Shown here: positions 18,194 through 26,892 of the stretch, piece after piece | Position numbering within the stretch: position 1 is the first letter of the stretch | Layout: every line of letters starts with the position of its first letter | Source: CAYXDO01 sp964463485 | GTDB lineage: Bacteria > Myxococcota > Kuafuiibacteriia > Kuafuiibacteriales > Kuafuiibacteriaceae | DNA: 64,000 nt | Direction: 5' to 3' | Assembly: GCA_964463485.1 (NCBI GenBank) | Contig: CAYXDO010000046.1 | Location: 5,642-69,641, forward strand | Made by a program: the position numbers and the translations under genes | Notes under the pieces: generated by a model | The model's input: the letters and a program-made list of their open reading frames with translations, nothing else | What the model was told of the DNA's origin: nothing | Databases searched by the model: none

Positions 18194-18379
18194 TGCGCTA
18201 AGTACACGTCCGTGGAAGTTCGTGACCACGCTGAAACCACAGAGGACGCGGAGAGAAGACACAGAGGACACAGAGAAGTGCTCATTCCATCATCTGTGTG
18301 CTCTGTGGGCTTCGGCTCTGTGCTCTCTGTGGTTTCTCCCGCAGTCACGAATTTGCGGGGACCTGTACTAAGTCGCGCA
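18194..18379. repeat. MITE-like 186-bp imperfect inverted repeat
   Basis: Two arms of about 75 bp face each other. The left reads TGCGC-TAAGTACACGTCC then TTCGTGACC and AACCACAGAGG; the right read backwards is TGCGCGACTTAGTACAGGTC then TTCGTGACT and AACCACAGAGA. Each arm contains several CACAGAG units. No ORF lies inside. It fills most of the 381-nt gap between two minus-strand genes. A shorter relative lies at 22124-22196. Confidence 0.7.
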
Positions 18380-18483
18380 AAGATTTTCCTGGGGTCTCTC
18401 GTGTTTTGCCGTCGTTGGGCAGGTTCTCCGAATCCGACCTTCAGCCTAAAGTCTACGGTCTGCGCGGCCACCAGCCGCCCGCG

Positions 18484-20151
18484 CTACGGAGAGTCGTTCG
18501 TGTAGCCCTGAGAAATCCACGTGTAGATGGCTCGATATCGAGGGTCCGCCGCGCTCGGGATGAGTTTGACGGGGTGACCCTCCGGGCTGCCCTGAAGCGG
18601 ATTCAAGAGCACCAAGCTCTTGGCCGGCTCTCCTCGTTTGTTGATGCGATACGGCTCTCCGGTCTGGCTGCCGTCCTGCGCGGCCTCCGAGGTCAGCTCG
18701 AGGTGGAGCGCGTTGGCGTCGCCGTCGACCGAGAACCCGCCCGGAGGCTCGGCTCCGGAGTGACAATCGACGCAACCGAACCCTCCCTCCGCCGCGGGTT
18801 TGTAAAGGAGCGGCCTGACTTCACCGTAAAAGCTCACATTCGGCGGGGGCTGCGGATTGCCCGGGCCCCCAACCCGCTTGGCGCCCTGCTGAATCCACCC
18901 GTAAATGGCTTGGTAGCCGGGGTCTTCCGCGCTGACGAACGCAAAGATCGCATGGTCCTGCACTCCATCTGCCTCATACAGCGGTTTGGTGAGCAACTTA
19001 CTCTGTGCCGGAACCTGAGTGTCCACTCGCTGTGGGTATCGGGCCGGATCGAGGGCCGCATACGCCGCGGCGGGCCCACCGGAGAGGTCCATTCCGCCCG
19101 ATGGGTTGCCGGCGGCCGAGGTATGACAACCCAGGCAGCCGTACCCACCTTCGGTCACGGGCAACAGGAGCGGATAGACGACGGTGTCGAAGTCGACGCC
19201 GTTCGGCGGGGGCGGAGGTGGAGGTGGAGGAGGCACCCCTGCGGCCGTCTGGTAGAGCTTCACGTAGGACAGATCCTGAAGGTAAATTTTGGCGACGACC
19301 GGTCCCAGGGTTCGAGCCGTCGGCACCTCGGTTTGAACCTTGATTCCAACCGTCTTCGCCTGAGTCGTCTCGATCGGAAGCTCGACGAACACGAAGAAGA
19401 GGCCGCCCCGGTAGGCCATCGTGGGCGGGTTGCGCTCGCGAACCGACGAAGTCAGATTTGCCTGAGTGTTGCCGTTGGCTGCGAGGAAATACGGGCCTTT
19501 GACGTAGACCGGCTGTCCGTCCACGGTGATCTCGAAGTCATCCTTGGTGACTCCGGCGACCGGCGCGGGCGTGCCTTGGCCGTCCGTGCCGTCGTCGAGC
19601 AGCTGACCCGCGACGAACGCGAACTTACATTGCGAGGTCGTCGGGTTGGGCGCGTGGCAGGGAAACGGAGCGGTCCGATGAGTTCCGTAGGCCGCGGCGA
19701 CGATGTCCACCCAGATTTTGGTGGAGACCAGGAAATTCTTGAGGATCGACTTGTCGCCGACGCTGATCTCTTCGTAGGTCGTGACGTGATTGTCCTTCTC
19801 GACCGCGAAGACGACCTTTCCGTTTTGCGGCACGATGACGCTGTACCGACCCTGCGGGTCGGGAGCCGAGATCGGCACACCCGCGACGCCCAACGGCTTG
19901 ATGACGGCGGGGCTCAGCGGGACATTCTCGCCGCGCAGGTAGTCGTCGAGCCGGTAAATCGAGCCCGAGATCGCGACGCTCCCCGGCGGGAGCTCGATGA
20001 ATCCAGCGTCCGGAACGCCGACGACGCCCCCGTCGACCTCCACTCCGGCATCGAGCACCGGCGTAGGGGTCGGAGTCGGGTCGGACGCGCACCCCACCCA
20101 TGATGAAATCATCAGTACCAGGAGGAGGGGTGATCGGTGGCCGATCGTCAT
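18484..20151 (-). CDS. Lipoprotein with two CxxCH sites, paralogue of the next gene
   Basis: 555-aa lipoprotein: the signal ends in SWVGC, followed by a (PT)n/DAG-rich linker. An N-terminal beta-rich region (about 60-320) has three Cys. Two c-type-heme-like motifs follow, CLGCH in the C-terminal half and CVDCH about 100 residues later, each before a GG-x-DLSGG or GGFSVDGD segment and a YxxIYxWIxQG end repeat. A polyproline run separates the halves. ATG 20151 has GAGGAA just upstream and sits 7 nt after the stop of the paralogous gene, so the two form an operon. Probably a surface diheme protein; function not recognised. Confidence 0.7.
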   Translation of the reverse strand: MTIGHRSPLLLVLMISSWVGCASDPTPTPTPVLDAGVEVDGGVVGVPDAGFIELPPGSVAISGSIYRLDDYLRGENVPLSPAVIKPLGVAGVPISAPDPQGRYSVIVPQNGKVVFAVEKDNHVTTYEEISVGDKSILKNFLVSTKIWVDIVAAAYGTHRTAPFPCHAPNPTTSQCKFAFVAGQLLDDGTDGQGTPAPVAGVTKDDFEITVDGQPVYVKGPYFLAANGNTQANLTSSVRERNPPTMAYRGGLFFVFVELPIETTQAKTVGIKVQTEVPTARTLGPVVAKIYLQDLSYVKLYQTAAGVPPPPPPPPPPNGVDFDTVVYPLLLPVTEGGYGCLGCHTSAAGNPSGGMDLSGGPAAAYAALDPARYPQRVDTQVPAQSKLLTKPLYEADGVQDHAIFAFVSAEDPGYQAIYGWIQQGAKRVGGPGNPQPPPNVSFYGEVRPLLYKPAAEGGFGCVDCHSGAEPPGGFSVDGDANALHLELTSEAAQDGSQTGEPYRINKRGEPAKSLVLLNPLQGSPEGHPVKLIPSAADPRYRAIYTWISQGYTNDSP

Positions 20152-20158
20152 GAGTTCC

Positions 20159-21940
20159 TCAATTGTTCGGATAGCCCTGCTGAATCCACGTGTAAATCGT
20201 GGAGTAGCGAGGGTCCGCATTGTTGCCGAAGAGCTTCACCGGGTGTGGCTCGGCGTTGCCCGCGAGCGGGTTGATGAGCACCAGGCTGCGCTCTGGGTAG
20301 CCCTGTTTGTTGATTCGGTAGGGCTCACCGGTCACGCCGTTGTCGGTCGGCGCCTCCGCCGTCAGCTCGGCGTAGAGGGCCAGAGCGTCGCCGCCTACGT
20401 AGAAACCGCCGCGAATGTTGTTCGGATCGCCGTGGCACGAGACGCAGCCCGCTCCGCCGTTGTTGGTCTGGTTGTAAAGGATCGGCCGAACCTCGTTCGC
20501 AAAGCTCACGGGCTGAGGAACGACGTTCCGAACTCCGCCCTCCTGGATCCACGTGTAGATGAGTTGGTAGCCGGGGTCCTGGGCGCTCGCGAACGCGAAG
20601 ATCGGGTGGTCTTGTACGCCGTCGATTTCGTAGAGCGGTTTTCGCAGGATCAAGCTGGCGGCCGGATCAGCGACGGTGACTCTCGCGGGATAGCGGGCCG
20701 GATCGAGGCTCGCAAAGGCGGTCTCGGGTCCGCCGTACAGGTTCATGCCGCCGGAGTGATTCGTGTGGCAGCCCTGGCAGCCAAACCCACCTTGATTCAC
20801 CGGCAGGAACAGGGGATAGATTTGAGTATCGAAGTCGACGTTGGTCGGAGCGACGACCGGCGGAGCCAACCCAGACTCATCGATCGTGCGCCAGGTGACT
20901 CCGTAGGGTCGGAAGACTTTGGCATCGGCGGGCCCGAAATACCGGGTGCCCTGGGCGACTGGGTATTCGATTCGGACGTTGAGATCGACGGATGGGTATC
21001 CGCCCTGAGTTTGCGGAATTTCGGCGAAGAAGACGTAGAGTCCGCCTCGGTTCACGTTGATGACGGACGCGGTGTTGGCGGCGTTGGGCGCGCCGTCGGC
21101 GTCGAGGAAGTAGGGGCCCTTGACGTACCACGCGGCGGCCGGGGAGCCGCCTTCGATGCGGAAGTGAGTCTTCTCGACTCCAGCGACCGGGGACGGAGTT
21201 CCGTCAGCGGCGCCGTCGTCACGGATCTGCCCGACGACCATGCCGTAGATGCAATTCCAAGTTGGGTCGAGGTTACCTGCGGGCGGCGCGTGGCAGGGGA
21301 ACGGGCTGTTGAGGTCGACGTTGTGAGCCGTCGCGATGGCGTTTACCCAGGCATTCTCGGCCAGGTAGAGGGTCCGATTGGTGATGTCGACGGCGGCCGT
21401 GGTTACGCCGCGATAGCTCGGGTTGTAACCGGCTTTGTTGGCGAAGAACACGGCCTGCCCATTCGAGGGCATCTGGATTTGGTACTGGCCGAGCGTTCCT
21501 GGGTCGGCGCTGGTGACCGTTGCGGGCGCCGCGCCCGAGCCGTTGTTGACACCGAACGCCAGGACGCTCGCCTGGCCGACGGCGACGTTGTTCTGCTTGA
21601 GGTACTCACCGAGCTTGTAGACGGTGCCGCTTACGGCGACGTTGGTCGGCGGCGGCGGTCCCGCGTCTGGCTCGCCCACGTCCGGCGCGCCGATGTCTGG
21701 TACGCCGAGATCCGGCGTGCCCGTATCGGGCTGCCCGAGATCCGGCACTCCGGTGTCCGGCGAGCCCGTGTCTGGAACGCCCGCGTCTACTCCGGTGTCG
21801 ACGGGAGCAACGCCCGTGTCAGCGGGCGGCGTGCCCGTGTCGACGACTCCGGTGTCGGGTGTCTCAGTGGTCTCTTTTGCGCATGCGGATGCAAAAGATG
21901 CGGTGGCGGCGAGCACGAGGCGGTACGTCAGACGTTTCAT
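20159..21940 (-). CDS. Lipoprotein with PDTG-repeat linker and two CxxCH sites
   Basis: 593 aa, first gene of the tandem pair. The lipobox is ASAC at residues 17-20. Residues 25-95 are a VDTG/PDxG repeat stalk (about a dozen units), typical of myxobacterial surface lipoproteins. The rest aligns end to end with the neighbour: the PFPCHAP site, YVKGPYF, FDxxxYPLFLPV, CQGCH, the DPARYPxRV and PLYExDGVQDHxIFAF blocks, CVSCH and the YTWIQQGY end. CxxCH sites suggest covalent haem, but no axial ligand can be assigned. Duplication is clear from sequence. Confidence 0.72.
   Translation of the reverse strand: MKRLTYRLVLAATASFASACAKETTETPDTGVVDTGTPPADTGVAPVDTGVDAGVPDTGSPDTGVPDLGQPDTGTPDLGVPDIGAPDVGEPDAGPPPPTNVAVSGTVYKLGEYLKQNNVAVGQASVLAFGVNNGSGAAPATVTSADPGTLGQYQIQMPSNGQAVFFANKAGYNPSYRGVTTAAVDITNRTLYLAENAWVNAIATAHNVDLNSPFPCHAPPAGNLDPTWNCIYGMVVGQIRDDGAADGTPSPVAGVEKTHFRIEGGSPAAAWYVKGPYFLDADGAPNAANTASVINVNRGGLYVFFAEIPQTQGGYPSVDLNVRIEYPVAQGTRYFGPADAKVFRPYGVTWRTIDESGLAPPVVAPTNVDFDTQIYPLFLPVNQGGFGCQGCHTNHSGGMNLYGGPETAFASLDPARYPARVTVADPAASLILRKPLYEIDGVQDHPIFAFASAQDPGYQLIYTWIQEGGVRNVVPQPVSFANEVRPILYNQTNNGGAGCVSCHGDPNNIRGGFYVGGDALALYAELTAEAPTDNGVTGEPYRINKQGYPERSLVLINPLAGNAEPHPVKLFGNNADPRYSTIYTWIQQGYPNN
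21655..21865. repeat. Degenerate 12-bp-based coding repeat (P-D-x-G stalk)
   Basis: The region encoding the lipoprotein stalk is made of diverged units of about 12-21 bp (GTCCGGC/GTGTCTGG variants), giving PDTG, PDLG, VDTG, PDIG and similar. All changes keep the frame and the Asp-x-Gly pattern, so the stalk is under selection for composition and free to change length. Confidence 0.7.
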
Positions 21941-21960
21941 GGGGTGATTTCGGGCTCACC

Positions 21961-22361
21961 CTAGACCATAAAATTGCTTTGAATCAAGTTTCCCCGCGTA
22001 GAGCTCGACTGACCGCTGTTCGGCGAATCATGGTCGAAGGCGGTGGATGCCCTGATGAGAAGGTGGGGTAGGGTGCACGACCAAGTTGCGCGATATGTCG
22101 ACGAGCATCGCTCGGCGCTGGGCAAACCACAGCGGACACAGAGCAGGAACGCAGAGAACACGGAGGATTCCTTCTCTCTGCTCTCCTGCGGAGGTTGAGC
22201 TGAATCGCCGCAGGTCGGTCGTGCACCCGGTGGGGTAGGAACGTCGCGCCAGAGTGGCGGCCCGGCTCGGATTCGGCTAGGAAGGCCTCTGTCGTGACCC
22301 GCAGGTCCCACTCGCGGTTTCGCGGGAGGGGCGCGGGCAGTCGCGCGGAGGAACGTCGAGA
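21961..22361. other. Intergenic region with CACAGAG-type hairpin
   Basis: Divergent gap with no supported gene. It contains a decayed relative of the 18194 element: AACCACAGCGGACACAGAG from 22124 and a stem pairing GCAGGA/TCCTGC and GCAGAGA/TCTCTGC (22142-22191). The right end provides GGAGG for the gene at 22362. Confidence 0.5.
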
Positions 22362-22904
22362 ATGAGGATCGCAGCATTGGGGATGGCGTTGGGGCTCGCG
22401 TCGCTCGCGCCCTCCCGAGCAAGTGCCGTCGAGGTCGCCGGCAAGACGGGCGTTGGGTACGCACAGTCGGCCGGGGGTGGACCCGCCGGTCTTGCCCTGA
22501 CGCGCGGCGTAAAGATCGAAGGGATCGGCCAGGCGGTGCTCGAAGGCATCATCGGCGTCGATGTGAACGCGCCCGACATCGTGAACGACACCTGGGTGAT
22601 CGGCCTTGGCGCAGGAGCGCACGCGATCGTGGCTTCCGGGGACACGGCGGCCCTCTCGCTGGGCGTGCGAGCCTTCTACCTCGGCACCGGGCTCGTGGAC
22701 GCCGACTACTTTGGCTGGGGCTTTTCGGTTCCGGCTCGCATCTACTGGTGGCCGGACAAGAACATCTCGATCCACGGAGAGCTCGCGGCGAGCTTCGTAC
22801 GTACGCTGCAGGCCGTTCAGGGCCGCAACGAGTCGCAGTTCCAGTTTGCTCCGCAGTTTGACGTTCCGGTCAGCGGAGGCTTCGGCGCCACGTTCTGGTG
22901 GTAG
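22362..22904 (+). CDS. Exported small beta-barrel-like protein
   Basis: 180 aa with a signal peptide (MRIAALGMALGLASLAPSRA, cleaved after ASA). The mature part alternates polar and hydrophobic residues, with many Gly and aromatics (VRAFYLGTGL, ARIYWWPDK, GGFGATFWW), and ends in an aromatic residue, the outer-membrane insertion signature. GGAGGA precedes the ATG. No family recognised; it could also be a soluble periplasmic beta protein. Confidence 0.6.
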   Translation: MRIAALGMALGLASLAPSRASAVEVAGKTGVGYAQSAGGGPAGLALTRGVKIEGIGQAVLEGIIGVDVNAPDIVNDTWVIGLGAGAHAIVASGDTAALSLGVRAFYLGTGLVDADYFGWGFSVPARIYWWPDKNISIHGELAASFVRTLQAVQGRNESQFQFAPQFDVPVSGGFGATFWW

Positions 22905-22926
22905 GCCTCGAAGCCTGCTTCGTGGC
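22905..22926. terminator. Candidate bidirectional terminator hairpin
   Basis: A nine-pair stem with one T-T mismatch (GCCTCGAAG, loop CCTG, CTTCGTGGC) starts at the stop codon of the barrel-like gene, in the 41-nt gap before a convergent gene. No T-run, so the role is inferred from placement. Confidence 0.5.
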
Positions 22927-22945
22927 TCCAGCTCATCTCTCCAGA

Positions 22946-23719
22946 TCATCTTTCCAGAAGCACCACGGCGGCCGAAAAAAACTGTGGGGCCTCGGCCTTT
23001 CGATCACGCTGCCTCGCCGGCGACCTGAGTCGCATTGCGGGCGCGCTCGCCATCGGCGTGATCGACAGGACCCGCCACCCGTCCGTGAGGAGCTCGTTGA
23101 GATCCTTCTCGCTCTGACCGATCTCGTCGCCGTTGTCCTTGTGATTGAAGGTCGGCAGGCCGCTCAAAAATCCGCGCTCCAGCGCGAACTCGTGGGCGCG
23201 ACGGTACGACATGGCGACGCTGTCCCACGGGCGCCAGCCCGGCTCCACGGCCATCTCCGAGTTGCTCACGATGCCCGGGCCGGGGAAGAGCAGCACGCGG
23301 TATCGCGCGTCCGGGCCCGAGCCGAGCCGATGCATCGTCGGGTACCCGCCGCGAAACGTGTGCTCGTTGGCGTAGTCGCGAACGGCGATGAAAAGATCCG
23401 CGAGATCTTCCAACGATCCGCCGAGCTCGCGACGGAGCACGTCGTGTTGCTGGACGATCTCGCTTCGCAGCAAGACGAGGGCGATCGACGTGGGATCCTT
23501 GCCCAAGAAGGTCGGGAAGGCCGCGGCAAAGCCGTGCTCGCGCGCGTAGTCGTGAGCCGCTCGAAACAAGCCCGCTTCGTCCGCGTAGGAGCTCGAGTGA
23601 AGCTTCTCCAGCGGGACCTCTCGAACGGTGCCGGCCTCCGGACGAAAGAGGTGAAGGCCAAAGACGTTGCCGTTCGTTCCGGCTCGGCCGCGGAGGATGA
23701 AGACGCGCTGCTCGCTCAT
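22946..23719 (-). CDS. Unknown protein with three Y/F-A-x-E-x-G-F / P-T-F repeats
   Basis: 257-aa soluble protein of no recognised family. Three internal repeats share a pattern: DYAREHGFAAAFPTFLGKD (about 54-72), DYANEHTFRGGYPTM (about 115) and EFALERGFLSGLPTFNHKD (about 190), each preceded by a helix and followed by a beta stretch (ALVLLR, YRVLLF, WRVLSI). It sits one base after the stop of the EAL phosphodiesterase and so is probably co-expressed with it. ATG 23719 is chosen because the longer frame would overlap the EAL gene. The C-terminus is basic. Confidence 0.6.
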   Translation of the reverse strand: MSEQRVFILRGRAGTNGNVFGLHLFRPEAGTVREVPLEKLHSSSYADEAGLFRAAHDYAREHGFAAAFPTFLGKDPTSIALVLLRSEIVQQHDVLRRELGGSLEDLADLFIAVRDYANEHTFRGGYPTMHRLGSGPDARYRVLLFPGPGIVSNSEMAVEPGWRPWDSVAMSYRRAHEFALERGFLSGLPTFNHKDNGDEIGQSEKDLNELLTDGWRVLSITPMASAPAMRLRSPARQRDRKAEAPQFFSAAVVLLER

Positions 23720-23720
23720 G

Positions 23721-24554
23721 TCACATCGCCACCACCTCGGGTGGCGGATTCGCGGGACGCGCGATGAAGTAGCCCTGGCCGTAGTGCACGCCGGCACGCC
23801 TTACGGCGCGTAACTCGTCCGCTGATTCGATCCCTTCGGCCACGACCTCCGCGCCGAGGTCGACACACAGCCGAGTCACCGCCTCGACCAACCGAAAAAC
23901 TCGATTGTCGTTGACGAGGTTCAGCACGAGCTCCCGGTCGAGCTTCACGACCTCGGGCGCGAGATCCGCGATGTACTTCAAGTTCGAATAACCTGCGCCG
24001 AGATCGTCGACGGCGAGCCGGATCCCTTTGGAACGGATCTCGCGGAGGACGGCGTGGCTCGAGTCCTCGAAGCTCATCGGAACGGACTCGGTGATCTCGA
24101 GGTAGACCGGGAGCGGATGCTCGAAGATCGGGTCCTCGGGCATCGCGATCCAGCCCTCGTCGAACTCGCGCGGGTGGACGTTCAAGAACAGCGCGTGGTC
24201 CGGGCAGCCGTCGAGCGCGAGGCGACGAATGACCCGTCCGAGCTCTCCGACCGCACCTCGAGTGATCGCGTCGGAGAAGAGCTTGGGCGGAGAGAATCCG
24301 GGATCGCTCGAGCGCGCGAGCGCTTCGTACGCAAAGATTTTGCCGGACTCGAGGTCGAGGACGGGCTGAAAGGCCACGCGCAGGTCGAGCACCCCGAGCG
24401 TGCGCTTCACACGCTGCGCGAGATCGCGGGGGTCGGCCACGCACCTGGAGTGTAGCCCAACCAAGGGCGACTGCGCGACCTCTGCGTGGAGCCCGGGGAT
24501 CTGGAGGGCGCGCCGAAGCTCAGGCCCGTCCGATTCCGGCATAGTTGAAGCCAA
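23721..24554 (-). CDS. EAL-domain cyclic-di-GMP phosphodiesterase
   Basis: 277 aa; hydrolyses cyclic di-GMP to pGpG. All catalytic landmarks are present: EAL at residues 77-79, FLNVHP, LEITES, DDLGAGYS (about 183, usually DDFGTGYS), the VVKLD lysine, VAEGIES and GQGYFIARP. There is no GGDEF or membrane segment, and the 45-residue N-terminus has no recognised sensor. The start overlaps ugd by 35 nt. Its place in an operon with ugd suggests control of exopolysaccharide or motility. Confidence 0.9.
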   Translation of the reverse strand: MASTMPESDGPELRRALQIPGLHAEVAQSPLVGLHSRCVADPRDLAQRVKRTLGVLDLRVAFQPVLDLESGKIFAYEALARSSDPGFSPPKLFSDAITRGAVGELGRVIRRLALDGCPDHALFLNVHPREFDEGWIAMPEDPIFEHPLPVYLEITESVPMSFEDSSHAVLREIRSKGIRLAVDDLGAGYSNLKYIADLAPEVVKLDRELVLNLVNDNRVFRLVEAVTRLCVDLGAEVVAEGIESADELRAVRRAGVHYGQGYFIARPANPPPEVVAM

Positions 24555-25821
24555 ACTTCGCCATGTGGTCGGGGTCGTAGATGTTCCGCCCGTCGAAGAC
24601 GTACGGCTTCTTGAGCAAGTCCTTCATCCGCTTGAAGTTCGGCTGTCGGTATTCGTTCCACTCGGTGACCAAGACCAGAGCGTCGGCGCCTTCGAGACAC
24701 GCGTACTGGTCCTCGAGGTAGTCGATGCGATCGCCAAAGAAACGCCGAGCGCTCTTGATGGCCTCGGGATCCGTCGCTCGAACGCGAGCTCCGCGAGCGA
24801 GCAAGCCCTCGATCAGGTCGATCGCCGGCGCTTCCCGCATGTCGTCGGTCTGTGGCTTGAACGCGAGCCCCCACACCGCAAAGGTCTTTCCAGAGAGGTT
24901 CTCGCCCATCGCGCGGACGATCTTCTCTACGAGCACCTTCTTTTGGTGTTTGTTCACGTCGTCGACCGCGCCGAGGATCCTGAGCGGCATGCCGACCTCT
25001 TCGGAGGTCTTCATCAGCGCCTTTACGTCCTTTGGGAAGCAGCTGCCGCCGTAGCCGGCGCCCGGAAACAAGAACGATCGGCCGATGCGCGGATCCGAAC
25101 CCATGCCGAGCCGAACCTTGTCGACGTCCGCGCCGACGCGCTCGCACAGGTTGGCCATCTCGTTCATGAACGAGATACGCGTCGCGAGCATCGCGTTCGA
25201 TGCGTATTTCGTCACCTCGGCGGATCGGCGATCCATGAAGATCACGCGCTGCCCCGTGCGCTGAAAGGGCGCGTACAGGTCACCCATGATGTTGCGCGCG
25301 TTCTCCGAGTCGCAGCCGATCACGATGCGGTCCGGATACAGGAAGTCGTCCACCGCGGAGCCTTCCTTCAAGAACTCTGGATTCGAGACGACCTCCACGG
25401 GGATGTCGGTCTCCGCCTTGATCGCCAACATCACCTTCTCGCCGGTGCCCACGGGAACCGTCGACTTCGTGACGACCAGAATCGGCCTCACGAGCGCTCT
25501 GCCAATGGCCTGAGCGACGGCCAACACGTGCGTGAGATCGGCGCTGCCGTCTTCGTCCTGGGGCGTTCCGACGGCGATGAACACGACCTCAGCCCGCTTC
25601 ACTTCCTTCTCGAGGTCCGTGGAGAACGCGAGGCGGTTCTTCTTGACGTTGTGATCGATCAATTCGCCGAGCCGTGGCTCGTAGATCGGCACCTCACCTC
25701 GATTGAGCATGGCGATCTTGCTGGCGTCGATGTCGACACAAGCGACGTTGTGTCCGGTCTCGGCAAAGCAAGTTCCGGCGACCAAGCCGACGTATCCGGT
25801 TCCGATGACGGTGAGCTCCAT
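24520..25821 (-). CDS. ugd: UDP-glucose 6-dehydrogenase
   Basis: Oxidises UDP-glucose to UDP-glucuronate for polysaccharide or lipid decoration. 433 aa, the usual length. The NAD fold GTGYVGLVAG begins at residue 7; GTPQDEDGSADL, KSTVPVGT, NPEFLKEGSAVDDF and the nucleophile GGSCFPKD (Cys near 259) are intact, and the C-terminal WGLAFKPQTDDMREAP is present. Nine nt separate it from the upstream membrane protein gene. Confidence 0.96.
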   Translation of the reverse strand: MELTVIGTGYVGLVAGTCFAETGHNVACVDIDASKIAMLNRGEVPIYEPRLGELIDHNVKKNRLAFSTDLEKEVKRAEVVFIAVGTPQDEDGSADLTHVLAVAQAIGRALVRPILVVTKSTVPVGTGEKVMLAIKAETDIPVEVVSNPEFLKEGSAVDDFLYPDRIVIGCDSENARNIMGDLYAPFQRTGQRVIFMDRRSAEVTKYASNAMLATRISFMNEMANLCERVGADVDKVRLGMGSDPRIGRSFLFPGAGYGGSCFPKDVKALMKTSEEVGMPLRILGAVDDVNKHQKKVLVEKIVRAMGENLSGKTFAVWGLAFKPQTDDMREAPAIDLIEGLLARGARVRATDPEAIKSARRFFGDRIDYLEDQYACLEGADALVLVTEWNEYRQPNFKRMKDLLKKPYVFDGRNIYDPDHMAKFGFNYAGIGRA

Positions 25822-25830
25822 GACGTCTCC

Positions 25831-26892
25831 TCAAAATGTCGCGCCTGCGCGCGGGTCGATCTCGCGCGCTGCTACGGTGGCGCCGAGATCGCGGACTTTC
25901 AAACCGTGACGCGCGAGAGAAGCAAGACCGAAGATCGAGCTCCCGGCGAAGTGCACGGCGTGCAACACCAACGCGTAGGCGAGCGCAGCTTCGGGTGTGA
26001 CCCCATAGAGCGTCATCGAGCTCACCACGAGCGCTTCGAACACGCCGACGAATGCGGGTAAGCTTGGGGCAGCGAGCCCGAGATTCAGCACACCGAGCAT
26101 CAAGAAGAAGCCGCTCGACGGCACACCCGCTTCGCCGAGCTCGAGCCCCATCCCGTGCGCGACCACGATGTAGATCGCGACCTCGAGAGTCCAAATCGCT
26201 GCAGAGATCGAACCGACCTTCACCCACGAGAGTGGGCTCTTGAGGGCCGCGCAGCCCGCGCTGAGCCGTTCGAGGATCCCGACGAGCTTTCCTGCGATCC
26301 GCTGCGGCAGCGGGCGCGCCAGCATTCGAAAGAGCGCGATGGCGCGAGCCTGGAAGATCGCGACCGAGGTCGCCGCGATCAACGCGCCGATGAAGATGAG
26401 GCCCGTGAGGGCCCCAACGCCTCGAACCCAGGCCGCACCTGGAGGCGCGAACGCGAGCACCATCGACAGCGCAAAGACGACCGTGAGGCCGTCGAAGATC
26501 CGCTCGATCAACACCGTGGACAACACCGCGGCCCCGGAGACGCCTTGCGCTCGGCCAAGCACGAACGCCCGCGCGACGTCACCGAGCCTCGCGGGCAGCA
26601 CGTTGTTGGCGAGCGCCCCGATCGCGATCACCTCGGTCGCCGTCTTGACCGGCACTCGCGCGACCGGCTTCAGCAACGCGGACCACCTCAGCCCTCGGAC
26701 TGGATACAGCGCCATGAAGAAGAGCGCGGCGAGGAAGAGGTGATGGACGTCGGCTCCGCGCAGCGCCTCGAGCGTCTTTTGGCGATCGAACCTCGAGGCT
26801 CCGTAGGCCAACAGCCCCACGGAAAGCGCGGCTCCCAACAAGAATCCCCACCGACGAAAGGGCGAGTTTGACGAGGTCGCCTTCGAAGACAT
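25831..26892 (-). CDS. LPG-synthase/AglD-type membrane protein (UPF0104)
   Basis: 353-aa polytopic protein with about eight helices. The LRGLRWSALL/PVxxxTA helix and LGDVARAFVLGRAQGVSGAAVL match the lysylphosphatidylglycerol synthase transmembrane family, whose free-standing members are putative lipid or glycolipid flippases. The cytosolic aminoacyl-transferase half is absent. The ATG overlaps the rimO stop (ATGA). Confidence 0.82.
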   Translation of the reverse strand: MSSKATSSNSPFRRWGFLLGAALSVGLLAYGASRFDRQKTLEALRGADVHHLFLAALFFMALYPVRGLRWSALLKPVARVPVKTATEVIAIGALANNVLPARLGDVARAFVLGRAQGVSGAAVLSTVLIERIFDGLTVVFALSMVLAFAPPGAAWVRGVGALTGLIFIGALIAATSVAIFQARAIALFRMLARPLPQRIAGKLVGILERLSAGCAALKSPLSWVKVGSISAAIWTLEVAIYIVVAHGMGLELGEAGVPSSGFFLMLGVLNLGLAAPSLPAFVGVFEALVVSSMTLYGVTPEAALAYALVLHAVHFAGSSIFGLASLARHGLKVRDLGATVAAREIDPRAGATF

